A DNA stretch of 64,000 nucleotides, taken from contig JACPZK010000006.1 of NCBI GenBank assembly GCA_016195565.1, positions 94,900-158,899 on the forward strand, written 5' to 3'. Shown piece by piece: positions 7,097-16,750 of this stretch; position 1 is the stretch's first letter; every line of letters begins with the position of its first letter. The notes under the pieces are model-generated. The model did no database searches, was not told the origin of the DNA, and worked only from the letters and a program-made list of their open reading frames with translations. This DNA comes from Nitrospirota bacterium. GTDB lineage: Bacteria > Nitrospirota > Thermodesulfovibrionia > Thermodesulfovibrionales > UBA1546. The position numbers and the translations under genes are program-made.

Positions 7097-10000
7097 ATGG
7101 CTATTTCAAGACGTGATTTCTTAAAGTTCTCCGGCGGCACTGCTGTAGCTGCCGGAGCCGCAAGCCTCGGCCTTACACCCGAAGAGACTGCAGCCAAGGA
7201 ATTGGAACTCCGCACAAAAGGGGCAAAGGAGACAAAGACAATCTGCCCTTACTGCTCAGTAGGGTGCGGTATGGTCGTCCACACAAAAGACGGCAAGGTC
7301 ATCAACACAGAAGGTGATGTAGAGCATCCAATCAGCGAAGGAACTCTTTGCTCCAAGGGAGCATCTCTGTATCAGATAATCAATAACCCCGCTCGGCTTA
7401 CAAAACCGAGATACCGGGCTGCTGGCGCAAGTGAATGGAAAGAGGTTGAATGGGACTGGACGCTTGACGAGATTGCAAAAAGAATAAAGGCTACTCGTGA
7501 CAAGACTTTCAATACTACCTCAAAATCAAAAGTGAAAGAAAAGCAGGCTGACGGCACGGAGAAAGAAGTAGAGAAGGATTTTGTCGTAAACAGAACAGAC
7601 AGTATAGCGCATGTTGGAAGTGCAAATATTGACAATGAAGAATGTTACATACTTCAGAAACTCCTCCGTTCATGGGGGCTTGTATATATAGAGCATCAGG
7701 CGCGAATATGACACTCCCCAACTGTAGCGGCTCTGGCAGAGTCGTTCGGGAGAGGCGCAATGACAAATCACTGGATTGATTTCAAAAATGCAGATGTGAT
7801 TCTTGTAATGGGAGCAAACCCCGCAGAGAACCATCCCATTTCAATGAAATGGATAATGAAGGCAAGGGAACAGCGAGGCGCTAAGCTTATTGTTGTTGAC
7901 CCGCGCTTTACAAGGACCGCTTCAAAGGCAGACATATACGCTCCGATGCGTTCGGGTACGGATATCGCGTTCCTCGGCGGTATGATCAAATACATACTCG
8001 ACAACAATCTCTATTTCAGGGATTACGTTGTCAACTATACCAACGCAACATTTCTCGTAAATCCCGAATTCAAAGGCCCCGGCGAGCTCAACGGCGTTTT
8101 CTCAGGATACGATGAAAAAACAAGGAAGTACGATAAAAAGACATGGTCTTTTCAGATGGATGAAAAAGGACTTCCGAAAAAAGACATGACTCTAAAAGAC
8201 CCGAACTGCGTATTCCAGCTTATGAGAAAACATTACTCCAGATATACGCTTGATAAGGTCGCAGGCATAACCGGAACGCCAAAGGAGAAACTCGTTGAGG
8301 TCTATAAAACCTATGCATCTACGGGAAGGCCTAACAGGGCCGGCACAGAGCTTTACGCAATGGGCTGGACGCAGCATACTGTGGGAACTCAGAACATAAG
8401 GACGATGTCTATCATCCAGCTTCTCCTCGGCAACATGGGAATAGCTGGAGGCGGTATCAATGCCTTGAGGGGCGCATCAAATGTTCAGGGATCTACTGAT
8501 CATGGGCTCTTGTTCCACATACTTCCCGGTTATCTCCCTGTGCCAACCGCTACTATTGCTGACCTAAAGACTTATATCGAAAAATTTACCCCTAAGACAA
8601 AAGATCCAAAGAGCGTCAACTGGTGGGGAAACAGAGGGAAATATATCACAAGCTATCTGAAGGCGATATGGGGCACAAACGGGACCGCTGCCAATGGTTT
8701 TGGTTATGAATGGCTTCCAAAGCTTGATGAAGGCCAAAACGGCTCATGGCTTGTGCTTTTTGACCAGATGTTCAAGGGAAAATTTGAAGGGTTCTTTGCA
8801 TGGGGACAAAATCCGGCATGCTCAGGGGCTAATGCAGGAAAGGTAAGAAAGGCACTGTCAAAATTGAAATGGATGGTGAATGTAACTTTATTTGATGATG
8901 AAACAGGCTCTTTCTGGAGAGGCCCTGAAATGAATCCAAAGGAGATTCAGACAGAGGTATTCCAACTCCCTGTTACTTCCTGTGTTGAAAAAGAGGGTAG
9001 TTTTACAAACTCAGGGCGTCTTGCACAGTGGAGATATAAGGCAATAGAACCTGCAGGTGAATCCATGCCTGACTCATGGACAATAAACGAACTCCACTTT
9101 AGAGTGAAAAAACTTTATCAGAAAAAGGGCGGCAAATTCCCTGAGCCTATACTTAACCTCACATGGGATTATGGAAAGAAAGGGCCTGACGGCAAGATCA
9201 AAAAACTTGATATACACAGTATTGCAAAAGAGATTAACGGCTATTACCTTGAAGATCTCTTTGATAAAAAAGCAACCCCTCCGAAACAGCTTGGCAAAAA
9301 AGGACATCTCGCTACAAACTTTGTCACATTACAGGCAGACGGGACAACATCATGCGGAAACTGGTTATACGGCGGAAGCTACACTGAGAAAGACGACAAG
9401 GTTGTAAATATGATGGCAAGAAGAGGCAAGAAAGACATAGGAGGGCTCGGCATGTATCCTGAATGGGCATGGTGCTGGCCTTTAAACAGAAGGATAATCT
9501 ATAACCGCGCATCTGTTGACCCGCAGGGTAAACCATGGGATACAAAAAGAGCTGTTATCAAATGGAATCCCAACAAGCTGGATCCAAAAACAAAGAAGAC
9601 TGCCCCCGGATGGGATGGAGATGTGCCTGACGGGCCCGCTCCTCCGCTGGCTGATGAGAAAGCAGGCAAATATCCGTTTATCATGAGAGCAGACGGCATG
9701 GGCGCAATATTCGGGCCGGGACTTGTTGACGGGCCGTTCCCTGAGCATTATGAGCCTTTGGAATGTCCTGTTCAGGAAAATCCGATGTCCAAAAAACACA
9801 GAATAAATCCAACTGTAAAGCTGTTTTATGGCGTAACAGGTCCGCATGACAAGCCTGCAAAGGACGGCGGACTTCCGGAAGACGTATTCTTCTCATGCGA
9901 CATAAGGTATCCATACGTTGCAACAACTTACCGCGTATCAGAGCACTGGCAGACAGGAGTTCTCACAAGACACGAACCTTGGCAGCTTGAAATGATGCCC

Positions 10001-10306
10001 CAGCAGTTTGTTGAGATCAGCAACGAACTTGCAAAAGAAAAGGGGATAAAGAACGGCGATAAGGTTACTGTATCTTCTGGCCGCGGAAAGGTATGGGCAG
10101 TTGCATGGGTAACTGACAGGTTCAAGCCCTTTAAGGTGATGAACACCACTGTTCATCAGGTAGGTTTGCCGTGGTGTTTTGGCTGGCAGTATCCAGAAGA
10201 TGGCAGCGGCGGAGACAGCTCTAATCTTCTTACACCAACAATCGGCGATGCAAATACAATGATACCTGAAACAAAGGCCTTTATGGTCAACATAGAAAAG
10301 GCATAG
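7097..10306 (+). CDS. fdnG: Formate dehydrogenase catalytic subunit, selenocysteine-containing, Tat-exported
   Basis: One gene of 1069 codons read through an in-frame TGA at 7709-7711 (Sec205). The flanking residues HQARI-Sec-HSPTVAAL match the active site of E. coli FdnG-type enzymes. The N terminus has a Tat signal (SRRDFLKFSGG), then a 4Fe-4S motif CPYCSVGCGM with a fourth Cys in GTLCSKG, followed by molybdopterin/tungstopterin domains. It oxidises periplasmic formate to CO2, or does the reverse, and passes electrons to the FdnH-like and FdnI-like subunits encoded next. Conventional translation would split it into 204- and about 848-residue pieces, and there is no ribosome site for the second. 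moeA at 14.5 kb would serve its cofactor. selA/B/C/D must lie elsewhere. Confidence 0.95.
7714..7752 (+). promoter_or_regulatory. Candidate bacterial SECIS hairpin of fdnG
   Basis: Directly after the UGA, GCGGCTCT (7727-7734) pairs with AGAGTCGT (7738-7745) around a GGC triloop. CTCCC (7714-7718) pairs with GGGAG (7748-7752) outside it. The apical loop begins 23 nt beyond the UGA, in the range seen for SelB-binding hairpins. The codons also encode conserved residues, so structure and coding overlap. The exact SelB-binding bases are not proven. Confidence 0.55.
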
Positions 10307-10317
10307 GGGGTGATGAC

Positions 10318-11070
10318 ATGTCAAGAAAAGCATTAGTGATTTCTCCGGAATTATGTATAGGATGCAGGGGATGCCAGACAGCCTGCAAATCATGGAACCA
10401 GCTTCCTGCTGCAAAGACATCAAACAAAGGCACTGCTGAGAATCCGCCTGACCTTACACCGAATTTATACAACAAGATACGCTATGTTGAAATACCCTCA
10501 GAGTCAAATCCGGTAAGATGGCTCTTTGTCAGCCAGAGATGCATGCATTGCGATGACGCAGGATGCATGAAGATATGTCCTGCACCCGGCGCTTTATTCA
10601 AGACAAAGGAAGGCGCTGTCGGATTTGATAAGGAAAAATGCATTGGATGCAAGCTGTGCGTTGCAGGCTGTCCATTTAATGTCCCGCGATACGATGAAAA
10701 AGACAAGATTACAAAGTGTCACCTTTGCTCTGACAGAATATCGCAGGGACTTGAACCTGCCTGCGCAAAGACATGTCCTACGGGAGCGATATCCTATGGC
10801 GACAGGGATTCAATACTGAAGAAAACACAGGGCACAGGCTATCAGAAACTTTACGGAGAGACAGACCTCGGAGGTCTCGGAGTGCTCTACGCATTTAAAG
10901 ATGCTCCAAAAGTTTATGGGATGGAGGAAAGTCCTGCAATCCCTGATAGTATAGTCTTCTGGCACAAAGTTCTGAAACCGCTTGCTTATTGGGGCATTGG
11001 AGGCGCAGTAGTCGCATCCCTCGTTCATTATGTTGCATTCGGCCCTAAAAAAGATGAGGAGGTGAAATGA
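10318..11070 (+). CDS. fdnH: Formate dehydrogenase iron-sulfur subunit (FdnH-like)
   Basis: 250 residues with four clustered-cysteine groups in ferredoxin pattern: CIGCRGCQTACKSW near residue 12, CMHCDDAGCMKIC near 76, CIGCKLCVAGCPF near 106 and CHLCSDR followed by CAKTCPTGA near 130. This is the four [4Fe-4S] wire of the FdnGHI/DMSO-reductase type. A single membrane helix near the C terminus (VVASLVHYVAF) anchors it, as in FdnH. It starts 11 bp after fdnG and its stop overlaps the next gene's start. It carries electrons from the catalytic subunit to the cytochrome b subunit. Confidence 0.93.
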   Translation: MSRKALVISPELCIGCRGCQTACKSWNQLPAAKTSNKGTAENPPDLTPNLYNKIRYVEIPSESNPVRWLFVSQRCMHCDDAGCMKICPAPGALFKTKEGAVGFDKEKCIGCKLCVAGCPFNVPRYDEKDKITKCHLCSDRISQGLEPACAKTCPTGAISYGDRDSILKKTQGTGYQKLYGETDLGGLGVLYAFKDAPKVYGMEESPAIPDSIVFWHKVLKPLAYWGIGGAVVASLVHYVAFGPKKDEEVK

Positions 11071-11684
11071 CAATGGCTAACATGGTTAAAAAAGCAAATG
11101 CCTTTGAAATACTCAACCACTGGATTATGGCAGTAAGTTTCATTATACTCGTTGTAACCGGATACGGTTTTCTCTTCCACCTTGAACAGTTAAATTCAAT
11201 CTTCGGCAATTTCAATATAATGAAAAACTGGCACAACTGGAGCGGCGTTGTATTCGCTGTATCCCTGTTCTTCACAATCTTCAATTACCTGCCTGTTTCG
11301 CTGAGCTTTGGCAGCGATGACATTGGATGGATATTTAAGGCAGGAGGATATTTCTCAAAGCGGGCAGTAGTTCCTCCTCAGGACAGATTAAATGCAGGGC
11401 AAAAACTGCTTTACCTTATTGTTCTGTTGCTCGGAACTGCAATTGCTGTTTCAGGGTTTATAATATGGCTCAGGCCTGCCGGAGTTGATATAAGAAAGTG
11501 GGTGCTTTTATCCCATCTTGTGCATAACGTGGGCTTTGTCCTGATGGTTGCGATTATCCCTGTTCACATCTATCTTGCAACCCTCGCAAACCCCGGGACA
11601 TTCAGGATTATGGTTTACGGCACTGTGCCTCTTGAATGGGCTAAAAAGAGACATGCCAAATGGGTTCAGAAAATGGGGGCATAA
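11067..11684 (+). CDS. fdnI: Formate dehydrogenase cytochrome b556 subunit (FdnI-like)
   Basis: 205 residues with four membrane segments. Histidines that can bind heme b are visible in EILNHWIMA, MKNWHNWSG, SHLVHNVGF and IPVHIYLA, the pattern of the FdnI/formate dehydrogenase gamma family. It overlaps the upstream gene by 4 bp (ATGA), so the three genes form one operon. It passes electrons to the quinone pool, or receives them from it. It starts at 11067 or at ATG 11073; the first is translationally coupled. Confidence 0.92.
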   Translation: MTMANMVKKANAFEILNHWIMAVSFIILVVTGYGFLFHLEQLNSIFGNFNIMKNWHNWSGVVFAVSLFFTIFNYLPVSLSFGSDDIGWIFKAGGYFSKRAVVPPQDRLNAGQKLLYLIVLLLGTAIAVSGFIIWLRPAGVDIRKWVLLSHLVHNVGFVLMVAIIPVHIYLATLANPGTFRIMVYGTVPLEWAKKRHAKWVQKMGA

Positions 11685-11706
11685 TCATATATTGACTTCA
11701 ACTAAA

Positions 11707-11746
11707 AACGGGATAGACGCATAAACGAAGTCTATCCCGTTTTTTC
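11707..11746 (+). terminator. Rho-independent terminator of the formate dehydrogenase operon
   Basis: AACGGGATAGAC and GTCTATCCCGTT form a perfect 12-bp stem with an 11-nt loop, followed by a T-run. It lies 23 bp after the fdnI stop. Confidence 0.9.
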
Positions 11747-11893
11747 TATTGCATATTTTCTGAAGGGTGATAGAATTAACAATAAGCATACATTAAGAAA
11801 GGGGTGAATCTCTGACAGGAGAGGATATAGTTAGAAAATATCCGCAAGTGCCATGAGTTTTACGGTAGCACCTTCGTAAGATATAAAGGAGAA

Positions 11894-12073
11894 AGGAGGC
11901 GGTGTTTGTATTGAGGCAAGATTCACGGGTCTGTCCCGAGCTGATCGGGAAGTCTCCACAAAGTGGAGCGGATAGCCCCGCATGAGAACTTGCAAGAGCC
12001 TCATATATTGTACTAACATCTGCACTTTTACCATGAGTAGTTTAATCTTGCCTCAATCCAGACACAGCCTCCT
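11894..12073. repeat. 180-nt element bounded by a 30-bp inverted repeat
   Basis: AGGAGGCGGTGTTTGTATTG (start of the left arm, 11894-11923) matches the reverse complement of 12044-12073 over 30 bp with about four mismatches; the inner GAGGCAAGATT part is exact. Between the arms are small hairpins (TCCCGA-gctga-TCGGGA, CTCCAC-aaa-GTGGAG). No protein is supported. This fills most of the 398-bp gap between the formate dehydrogenase terminator and the EndoQ gene. It could be a non-coding RNA or a MITE-like unit; the strand is unknown. Confidence 0.6.
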
Positions 12074-12082
12074 GTGGCATAG

Positions 12083-13354
12083 TTAAAATAGTCTTGCCTG
12101 TCCTTTTGGCTTTTTCCTTTCAACTTCCTCAAATATCTTTACCTTGCCGTACTCACCGTCAAAGCCGGGCGCTATGCTTACCTTTCCTTTTCTCATCCGT
12201 GATATTGCCTCTGCAAGCTGAGGAGAGCCTGCGCTTTCAATCTCCTCTGCTGTACAGTCCATGAGTATCTTAAATTCATTGCCGAGATTTTCAAGCAGTT
12301 TAAAATACTCATTTCTAACAGCTTTGCTGTTAACGCCTACTTTCACTGTCTCGGAAATAATCTCAGCGAGCGGGATAAGGGAATAAAAAACAGGTGCATT
12401 TTCAGGTTTGAATCCGTTTTTCCTATCAGCAAGCTTATCCACTCTGTGCATAACTCCTATTGTCACTTTTTTCCCGCACACAGGGCATAAATAATTGTTC
12501 TTAATCGTCTCTTCAGGCGAAAGGCTCACGCCGCATACCCTGTGTCCGTCATAATGATATTTCCCTTCTTCGGGAAAAAATTCTATTGTGCCTGTAAAAC
12601 CGCCTCTTTTTTTCATTGCATTTGTGATTGCCGTGTATGAAACGTCTGTATCCAGAATATTAGCCTCTCTTCCTATCTTATGGGGCGAATGCGCATCAGA
12701 GTGTGATGTTAATGTAATCCTGTCAAGGCATGACAGCCTCCAGTTCATCTGCGGGTCAGAGGAAAGCCCTGTCTCTATCGCATAAACATGCGGCGTTAAT
12801 TCTTCAAAACACTCCTCAAGAGAATCAAAACCCGAAGCTGCGCCAAAAACCGAGAAATGAGGCGTCCACGCATGCGCCGGAATAAGCATTGCGTCTTCAG
12901 ATGCCTCAAGGACAATCCTCAGAAGTTCCTTTGCGTCAAGCCCGAGAATGGGCCTTCCGTCTGCTGACAAATTTCCTATCTTTGAAAGTTTTGAATTAAT
13001 TTTTTCCGCTGTATTGAAGTCAGGCGCCAAGACAATACTGTGTATCTTTCTTAATCGTCCGTTCTTGCTGTAAATGCAGCTTATCTCTGCTGTAAGCATG
13101 AAATACATCTCAGATGAGCAGGACGCGGGGATGTCATTAAGCCAATGCTTCTTTTTCAATCTGAACAAACCGTTTCCGCAATTGTCCAGCTTTTCCCTAA
13201 TCTCAGTCAGCCATTGCGGGTGAGTGAAATCGCCTGTTCCAAGAACCGTTATGCCCTTTAACTGTGACCATTTCCAGAGATTTTCAGGAGTCATATCCCT
13301 GCTTGTCGCGCGAGAATATCTTGAATGCATATGAAGGTCTGCAATAAATCTCAT
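12083..13354 (-). CDS. Endonuclease Q-like PHP-domain DNA repair nuclease
   Basis: 423 residues. The N-terminal PHP domain shows the metal ligands DLHMHSRYS, GTGDFTHP and later SHSDAHSPHKIG. A zinc-finger-like CPVCGKKVTIGVMHRVDKLAD follows (about residues 285-310). This arrangement is that of EndoQ, which nicks DNA 5' of deaminated bases (hypoxanthine, uracil). The C terminus is GQARLF, which fits the bacterial sliding-clamp-binding pentapeptide (QxxLF). Archaeal EndoQ uses a PCNA motif, so a clamp link is reasonable, although this part is inference. It is a lone gene next to an inverted-repeat element. Confidence 0.85.
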   Translation of the reverse strand: MRFIADLHMHSRYSRATSRDMTPENLWKWSQLKGITVLGTGDFTHPQWLTEIREKLDNCGNGLFRLKKKHWLNDIPASCSSEMYFMLTAEISCIYSKNGRLRKIHSIVLAPDFNTAEKINSKLSKIGNLSADGRPILGLDAKELLRIVLEASEDAMLIPAHAWTPHFSVFGAASGFDSLEECFEELTPHVYAIETGLSSDPQMNWRLSCLDRITLTSHSDAHSPHKIGREANILDTDVSYTAITNAMKKRGGFTGTIEFFPEEGKYHYDGHRVCGVSLSPEETIKNNYLCPVCGKKVTIGVMHRVDKLADRKNGFKPENAPVFYSLIPLAEIISETVKVGVNSKAVRNEYFKLLENLGNEFKILMDCTAEEIESAGSPQLAEAISRMRKGKVSIAPGFDGEYGKVKIFEEVERKKPKGQARLF

Positions 13355-13378
13355 ACGGGAAAGTTTTTTAAATGTCCC

Positions 13379-14152
13379 TTATTCCTTTTCCTGCTTCTGC
13401 GGCATATTCTTCATCATCTCTTCCTGCATTTTTTTCATTGCCTCTTCCATCTGCTTTTGCTGTTCTTCCGTCATCTGTTTGCCTTGAGGTATATTTGAGA
13501 GCGTTTCCTGCATCTTCTTTGCCGCTTGTTCTGCCTCTTTACCCTTCTTCTCCATCTCTTTTGCCTTTTCCATCCATTCACCTGAAAATTTCCTTGCTGC
13601 ATACTGCGCTGACAGTGACAGCATTATAAAAAGCGCTGCGATTATTCCCCACACCGTCCATGCCAGAGACGATTTTATCTTATGAACTTCTATTGATGCG
13701 GTAATAATGAGATAAAAACCCCATAGAAGTCCTGCAACAGAACCAAGATATGGAATAAAACCAAGAACTGATGTAACAGGGATAATTCCGCTGCTGTATG
13801 CAGCGCAGCGATATGCCGTCTCATAATTCTCCTGCGAACCCATTATCTTCCAGATAATAAAAAGGATTCCCGCTGCTATGAAACTGAAAACCAGTCCTAT
13901 TATCGGGCCGATAATTATTCCTGCAATGGCGCCGGCGCCCATCATGCCTCCTCCCATTGGGCTGATACCAAGATGAGCTAACGAACCGATATAACCTATC
14001 ACCATGCTTATAACCATCATGGCAACAAGAAAGATTACCGGATGCTGAAACCCGCCTGTCTGCGGCATCTCTCTGTAAAATCCGGACGGATTTGTGATGA
14101 CCTTTAAGGATGTTGATACTATGCCGTTAACCAGACTCTTACCCTCTTCCAT
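13379..14152 (-). CDS. Yip1-family membrane protein with charged C-terminal tail
   Basis: 257 residues. The front half has five or so membrane segments with the Yip1 domain pattern (NPSGFYREMPQTGGFQHPVI, MGSQENYETAYRCAAYSS). The last 65 residues are a Met, Gln, Glu and Lys rich coiled coil (MTEEQQKQMEEAMKKMQEE) predicted to be cytoplasmic. Bacterial Yip1 proteins have no settled function. The tail might bind a partner. It ends 24 bp before the EndoQ start, so the two genes may be cotranscribed on the minus strand. Confidence 0.78.
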   Translation of the reverse strand: MEEGKSLVNGIVSTSLKVITNPSGFYREMPQTGGFQHPVIFLVAMMVISMVIGYIGSLAHLGISPMGGGMMGAGAIAGIIIGPIIGLVFSFIAAGILFIIWKIMGSQENYETAYRCAAYSSGIIPVTSVLGFIPYLGSVAGLLWGFYLIITASIEVHKIKSSLAWTVWGIIAALFIMLSLSAQYAARKFSGEWMEKAKEMEKKGKEAEQAAKKMQETLSNIPQGKQMTEEQQKQMEEAMKKMQEEMMKNMPQKQEKE

Positions 14153-14332
14153 CTTGCCCTCCTGTCATGAAAGGTTTTTAATTGAAAAGCCGACTGTTTG
14201 TAAAGTGTAACAATAAATACCATGCCTTGCAACTGTTTATTTTTCCGGTCAGGAATACCTCGTCTTTAGAGGGAAAACAAAACGCAGAAAGAACTGAATT
14301 CCTATTGCAGAGAAAGTGATGACGCATTTAAA

Positions 14333-14407
14333 TGGTAGGCCCGGGCGGTCTCGAACCGCCGACCTCTTCCGTGTCAAGGAAGCGCTCTCCCCCTGAGCTA
14401 CGAGCCT
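14333..14407 (-). tRNA. tRNA-Val (anticodon GAC)
   Basis: Read on the minus strand, the 75 nt fold into a full cloverleaf: acceptor AGGCTCG/CGGGCCT, D-stem GCTC/GAGC, anticodon stem CTTCC/GGAAG with loop TTGACAC, T-stem GGCGG/CCGCC with loop TTCGAGA. The CCA end is encoded. Anticodon GAC reads GUC and GUU valine codons. It stands alone between the Yip1-like gene and moeA. Confidence 0.96.
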
Positions 14408-14507
14408 TAAATTCTGAAATATCAGACATTAATTAAAACTAAAAATATGGGTTATTGTCAAGGAGAGCGTAATTAACTTTACAAACAGGATTTAGAAAGG
14501 CAGGCAA

Positions 14508-15761
14508 CTAAAACAGCCTTACCTCCACAACCTCGCCCTGCTCCACTCCAAGCTTCCTGAGCGGAATAACAACAATCCCGTCAGCCTTAACAAGCGTAGT
14601 TATAAGTCCTGACTTTCCCAAAATAGGATTCGCCCAGATTTCATCGCCCCGCTCTTCAAGGGCAACCCTTATGTGGTCTTCCCTCCCTGAACTTGATGCG
14701 ATATTCTTTGCCATCTTTGCCGTTACAACAAGTTTTCTGCCTCTGAACCTGTTTTCAGAAATGCCTGTGAGTTTTTTCAGGACAGGTTCAATAAACTGTT
14801 CAAAACACACTGTGATGGCAGCAGGATGTCCGGGAAGTCCGAATACAGGCTTGTTGTTTATGATGCCTCCTATCAGGGGTTTGCCGGGTTTAATTGATAC
14901 TCCGTGGAATAAAACTCCGGGGCTTCCGACATCATTTATAATCTTTGCAGTCATATCTTTTGTTCCGACAGAACTTCCGCCTGTTATAAGCACCATGGCG
15001 GAATCTTCGAGAGACTCTTCGACTATTTTTTTTATAACGCTGTATTCGTCCTTGAATATGCCGCGTTTTACAGGTTCGCCTCCTGCTTCTGATATAAGGC
15101 CTGCAAGATTAAATGAATTTATGTCTCTCACTTGTCCGGGTTTAACATCACTGTTTGCGGGAACAATCTCATTCCCTGTTGATATTATGGAAACCATAGG
15201 TTTTTCATAAACATAGACCTCTGTTATTCCGAGCCCTGCAAGTGCGCCTGTATCCTGAGGCCTCAGCCTGTGCCCTTTCTTTAATACGAGAGCGCCTTTT
15301 TTTATATCCTCCCCTGCCTGTATCACATTTTCTCCGGGCGCTGCCGGCTTCATGACCTCTATCATCTTTTCATCTATCGTCTGTGCATGCTCTATCATAA
15401 CGACTGCATCGGCGCCCTCTGGAAGCATCCCGCCTGTTGCTATCTTTCCTGCAATTCCTTTTTTAAGCTCAAAGTCAGGCATTGCGCCCATCAATACTTC
15501 ACCGGCGATGTTAAGATATGCGGGAAGACCGTCCGAAGCGCCGAATATATCAGAAGAAGTAACTGCAAAGCCGTCAACCGTTGACCGTGCAAACTGGGGA
15601 AGGTTTTCAGGTGAGTATATATCCCGTGACAAAATTCTTCTGCATGAGTGTTCTATATTCAGTTTTATATCGGGAGGAAACACCGCAGAAAGATTTTTAA
15701 GTACAAACTCCAGAGCCTTTTCAACGGTAATAACTTCTTCCCTGCCAAGCATGTCTCGCAT
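14508..15761 (-). CDS. moeA: Molybdopterin molybdenumtransferase MoeA
   Basis: 417 residues with the MoeA domain order: linker and domain with STVDGFAVTS (about 64-73), the dimerisation domain with KIATGGMLPEGADAVVMIE, the MPT-binding domain with ISTGNEIV, TGGSSVGTKD and GKPLIGG, and a C-terminal beta domain ending EVVEVRLF. MoeA inserts molybdate (or tungstate) into adenylylated molybdopterin. It would supply the formate dehydrogenase encoded at 7.1 kb. The start could be 15761 or the ATG nine bases later (MLGREEV). The Zn phospholipase-like gene precedes it on the same strand, 42 bp away. Confidence 0.95.
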   Translation of the reverse strand: MRDMLGREEVITVEKALEFVLKNLSAVFPPDIKLNIEHSCRRILSRDIYSPENLPQFARSTVDGFAVTSSDIFGASDGLPAYLNIAGEVLMGAMPDFELKKGIAGKIATGGMLPEGADAVVMIEHAQTIDEKMIEVMKPAAPGENVIQAGEDIKKGALVLKKGHRLRPQDTGALAGLGITEVYVYEKPMVSIISTGNEIVPANSDVKPGQVRDINSFNLAGLISEAGGEPVKRGIFKDEYSVIKKIVEESLEDSAMVLITGGSSVGTKDMTAKIINDVGSPGVLFHGVSIKPGKPLIGGIINNKPVFGLPGHPAAITVCFEQFIEPVLKKLTGISENRFRGRKLVVTAKMAKNIASSSGREDHIRVALEERGDEIWANPILGKSGLITTLVKADGIVVIPLRKLGVEQGEVVEVRLF

Positions 15762-15803
15762 ACGCCCTTCTTCTTAGCCCAAGATTATTCGTTAAAAGCC
15801 GGT

Positions 15804-16562
15804 TCAGATTAGATAATTTTTGAAATGCTTTTTATGTATATGGCTGCCGAGCGGGCTCTTCTTTAAAACTGCCGAATCAGCGCCATTCTGAAGAAGATCA
15901 ACCATCCTGTCCAATGATTTTTCCTGAAGCCTCTTTATATTTTCCCTCTTATAAACAGAAGCAATGATAATATTCCTGTCGATAAAACTGCTTACTCTCT
16001 TCTGATGAAGCCCTGAGATTAACACTGCACTTTTAAGAATCCGTTTATTGGTTTTAAAAGAAAATATGGCGGTATCCAGAGACCCCTCAAGAAAAGTGTC
16101 ATTCCTTCGCTGAACCTTTTTATCTATTGTGACTGCCCGAAACCAGTATTTCTTGTCAACAATGCTGTCTGCCTTCAGTTCAAGGAATGTATGCCCGACA
16201 TTCTTTTTCCCTGCTGTCAGCAGCTCATGCGCAACAGTATCAGCGGCAAGATGGCTCATGTAACCATAAACAAAGGCCTTTTGCTGCTGCGTCTTGGCGG
16301 CCTCAAAAAGACCCAATGCCACATCCCAGTTGTGCGAACTCTTATCATCAGGCAGATACTTCTTGCCAAAAATAATATCCGCCATCAGGTTGCCGTAAAG
16401 GAAGTCGCTTTTGTACTTTTTTATCAGAGCATATATTCCGGCAGGAAGAAGCGAACCGAGGTAATAGAGCTCGCTGCCCAGATAGATATGTGTCAGAGGC
16501 CCCCACGCAAAGGCAGCGGAAGGCAAGGCTATAAATGAGATTACTAATAAAAATTTAAACAT
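15804..16562 (-). CDS. Secreted zinc-dependent phospholipase C-like protein
   Basis: 252 residues with a signal peptide ending PSAAFA, so the mature protein would begin WGPLTH. In the zinc phospholipase C/S1 nuclease fold, the mature N-terminal Trp binds zinc, so this cleavage site is meaningful. Further likely ligands are H in GPLTHIYL, D in GNLMADIIF, HNWD, and the YGYMSHLAADTVAHE helix. Family members cleave phospholipids, but many environmental homologs are uncharacterised. It precedes moeA on the same strand, with no obvious functional link. Confidence 0.8.
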   Translation of the reverse strand: MFKFLLVISFIALPSAAFAWGPLTHIYLGSELYYLGSLLPAGIYALIKKYKSDFLYGNLMADIIFGKKYLPDDKSSHNWDVALGLFEAAKTQQQKAFVYGYMSHLAADTVAHELLTAGKKNVGHTFLELKADSIVDKKYWFRAVTIDKKVQRRNDTFLEGSLDTAIFSFKTNKRILKSAVLISGLHQKRVSSFIDRNIIIASVYKRENIKRLQEKSLDRMVDLLQNGADSAVLKKSPLGSHIHKKHFKNYLI

Positions 16563-16690
16563 TATTTAATTCGGTCAAAATGATAAACTGCTGATTCCAT
16601 ATCCACTTATTGTACCAAATCACGTGAGTAAATTTCCATTCAATTTTGCATCTGATTAATAATAGGATCTGCCTTAAGCTGATTTTTCAT

Positions 16691-16719
16691 TTGACAGGCA
16701 TTCTCCTTCATGATATATT
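16691..16719 (+). promoter_or_regulatory. Near-consensus sigma-70 promoter for a microprotein gene
   Basis: TTGACA (16691-16696), a 17-bp spacer, and TATATT (16714-16719). The start of transcription would fall about 25 bp before the Shine-Dalgarno of the 22-codon gene at 16751. It is one of the best sigma-70 matches in the window. Confidence 0.75.
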
Positions 16720-16750
16720 GAACTTAGAATAAATAAAGAAGGAGGTAACC

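Noticed and set aside
11831-12034. Minus-strand 67-codon frame in the 30-bp inverted-repeat element
   Set aside because: No ribosome site and it ends inside the repeat; composition is that of structured non-coding sequence.
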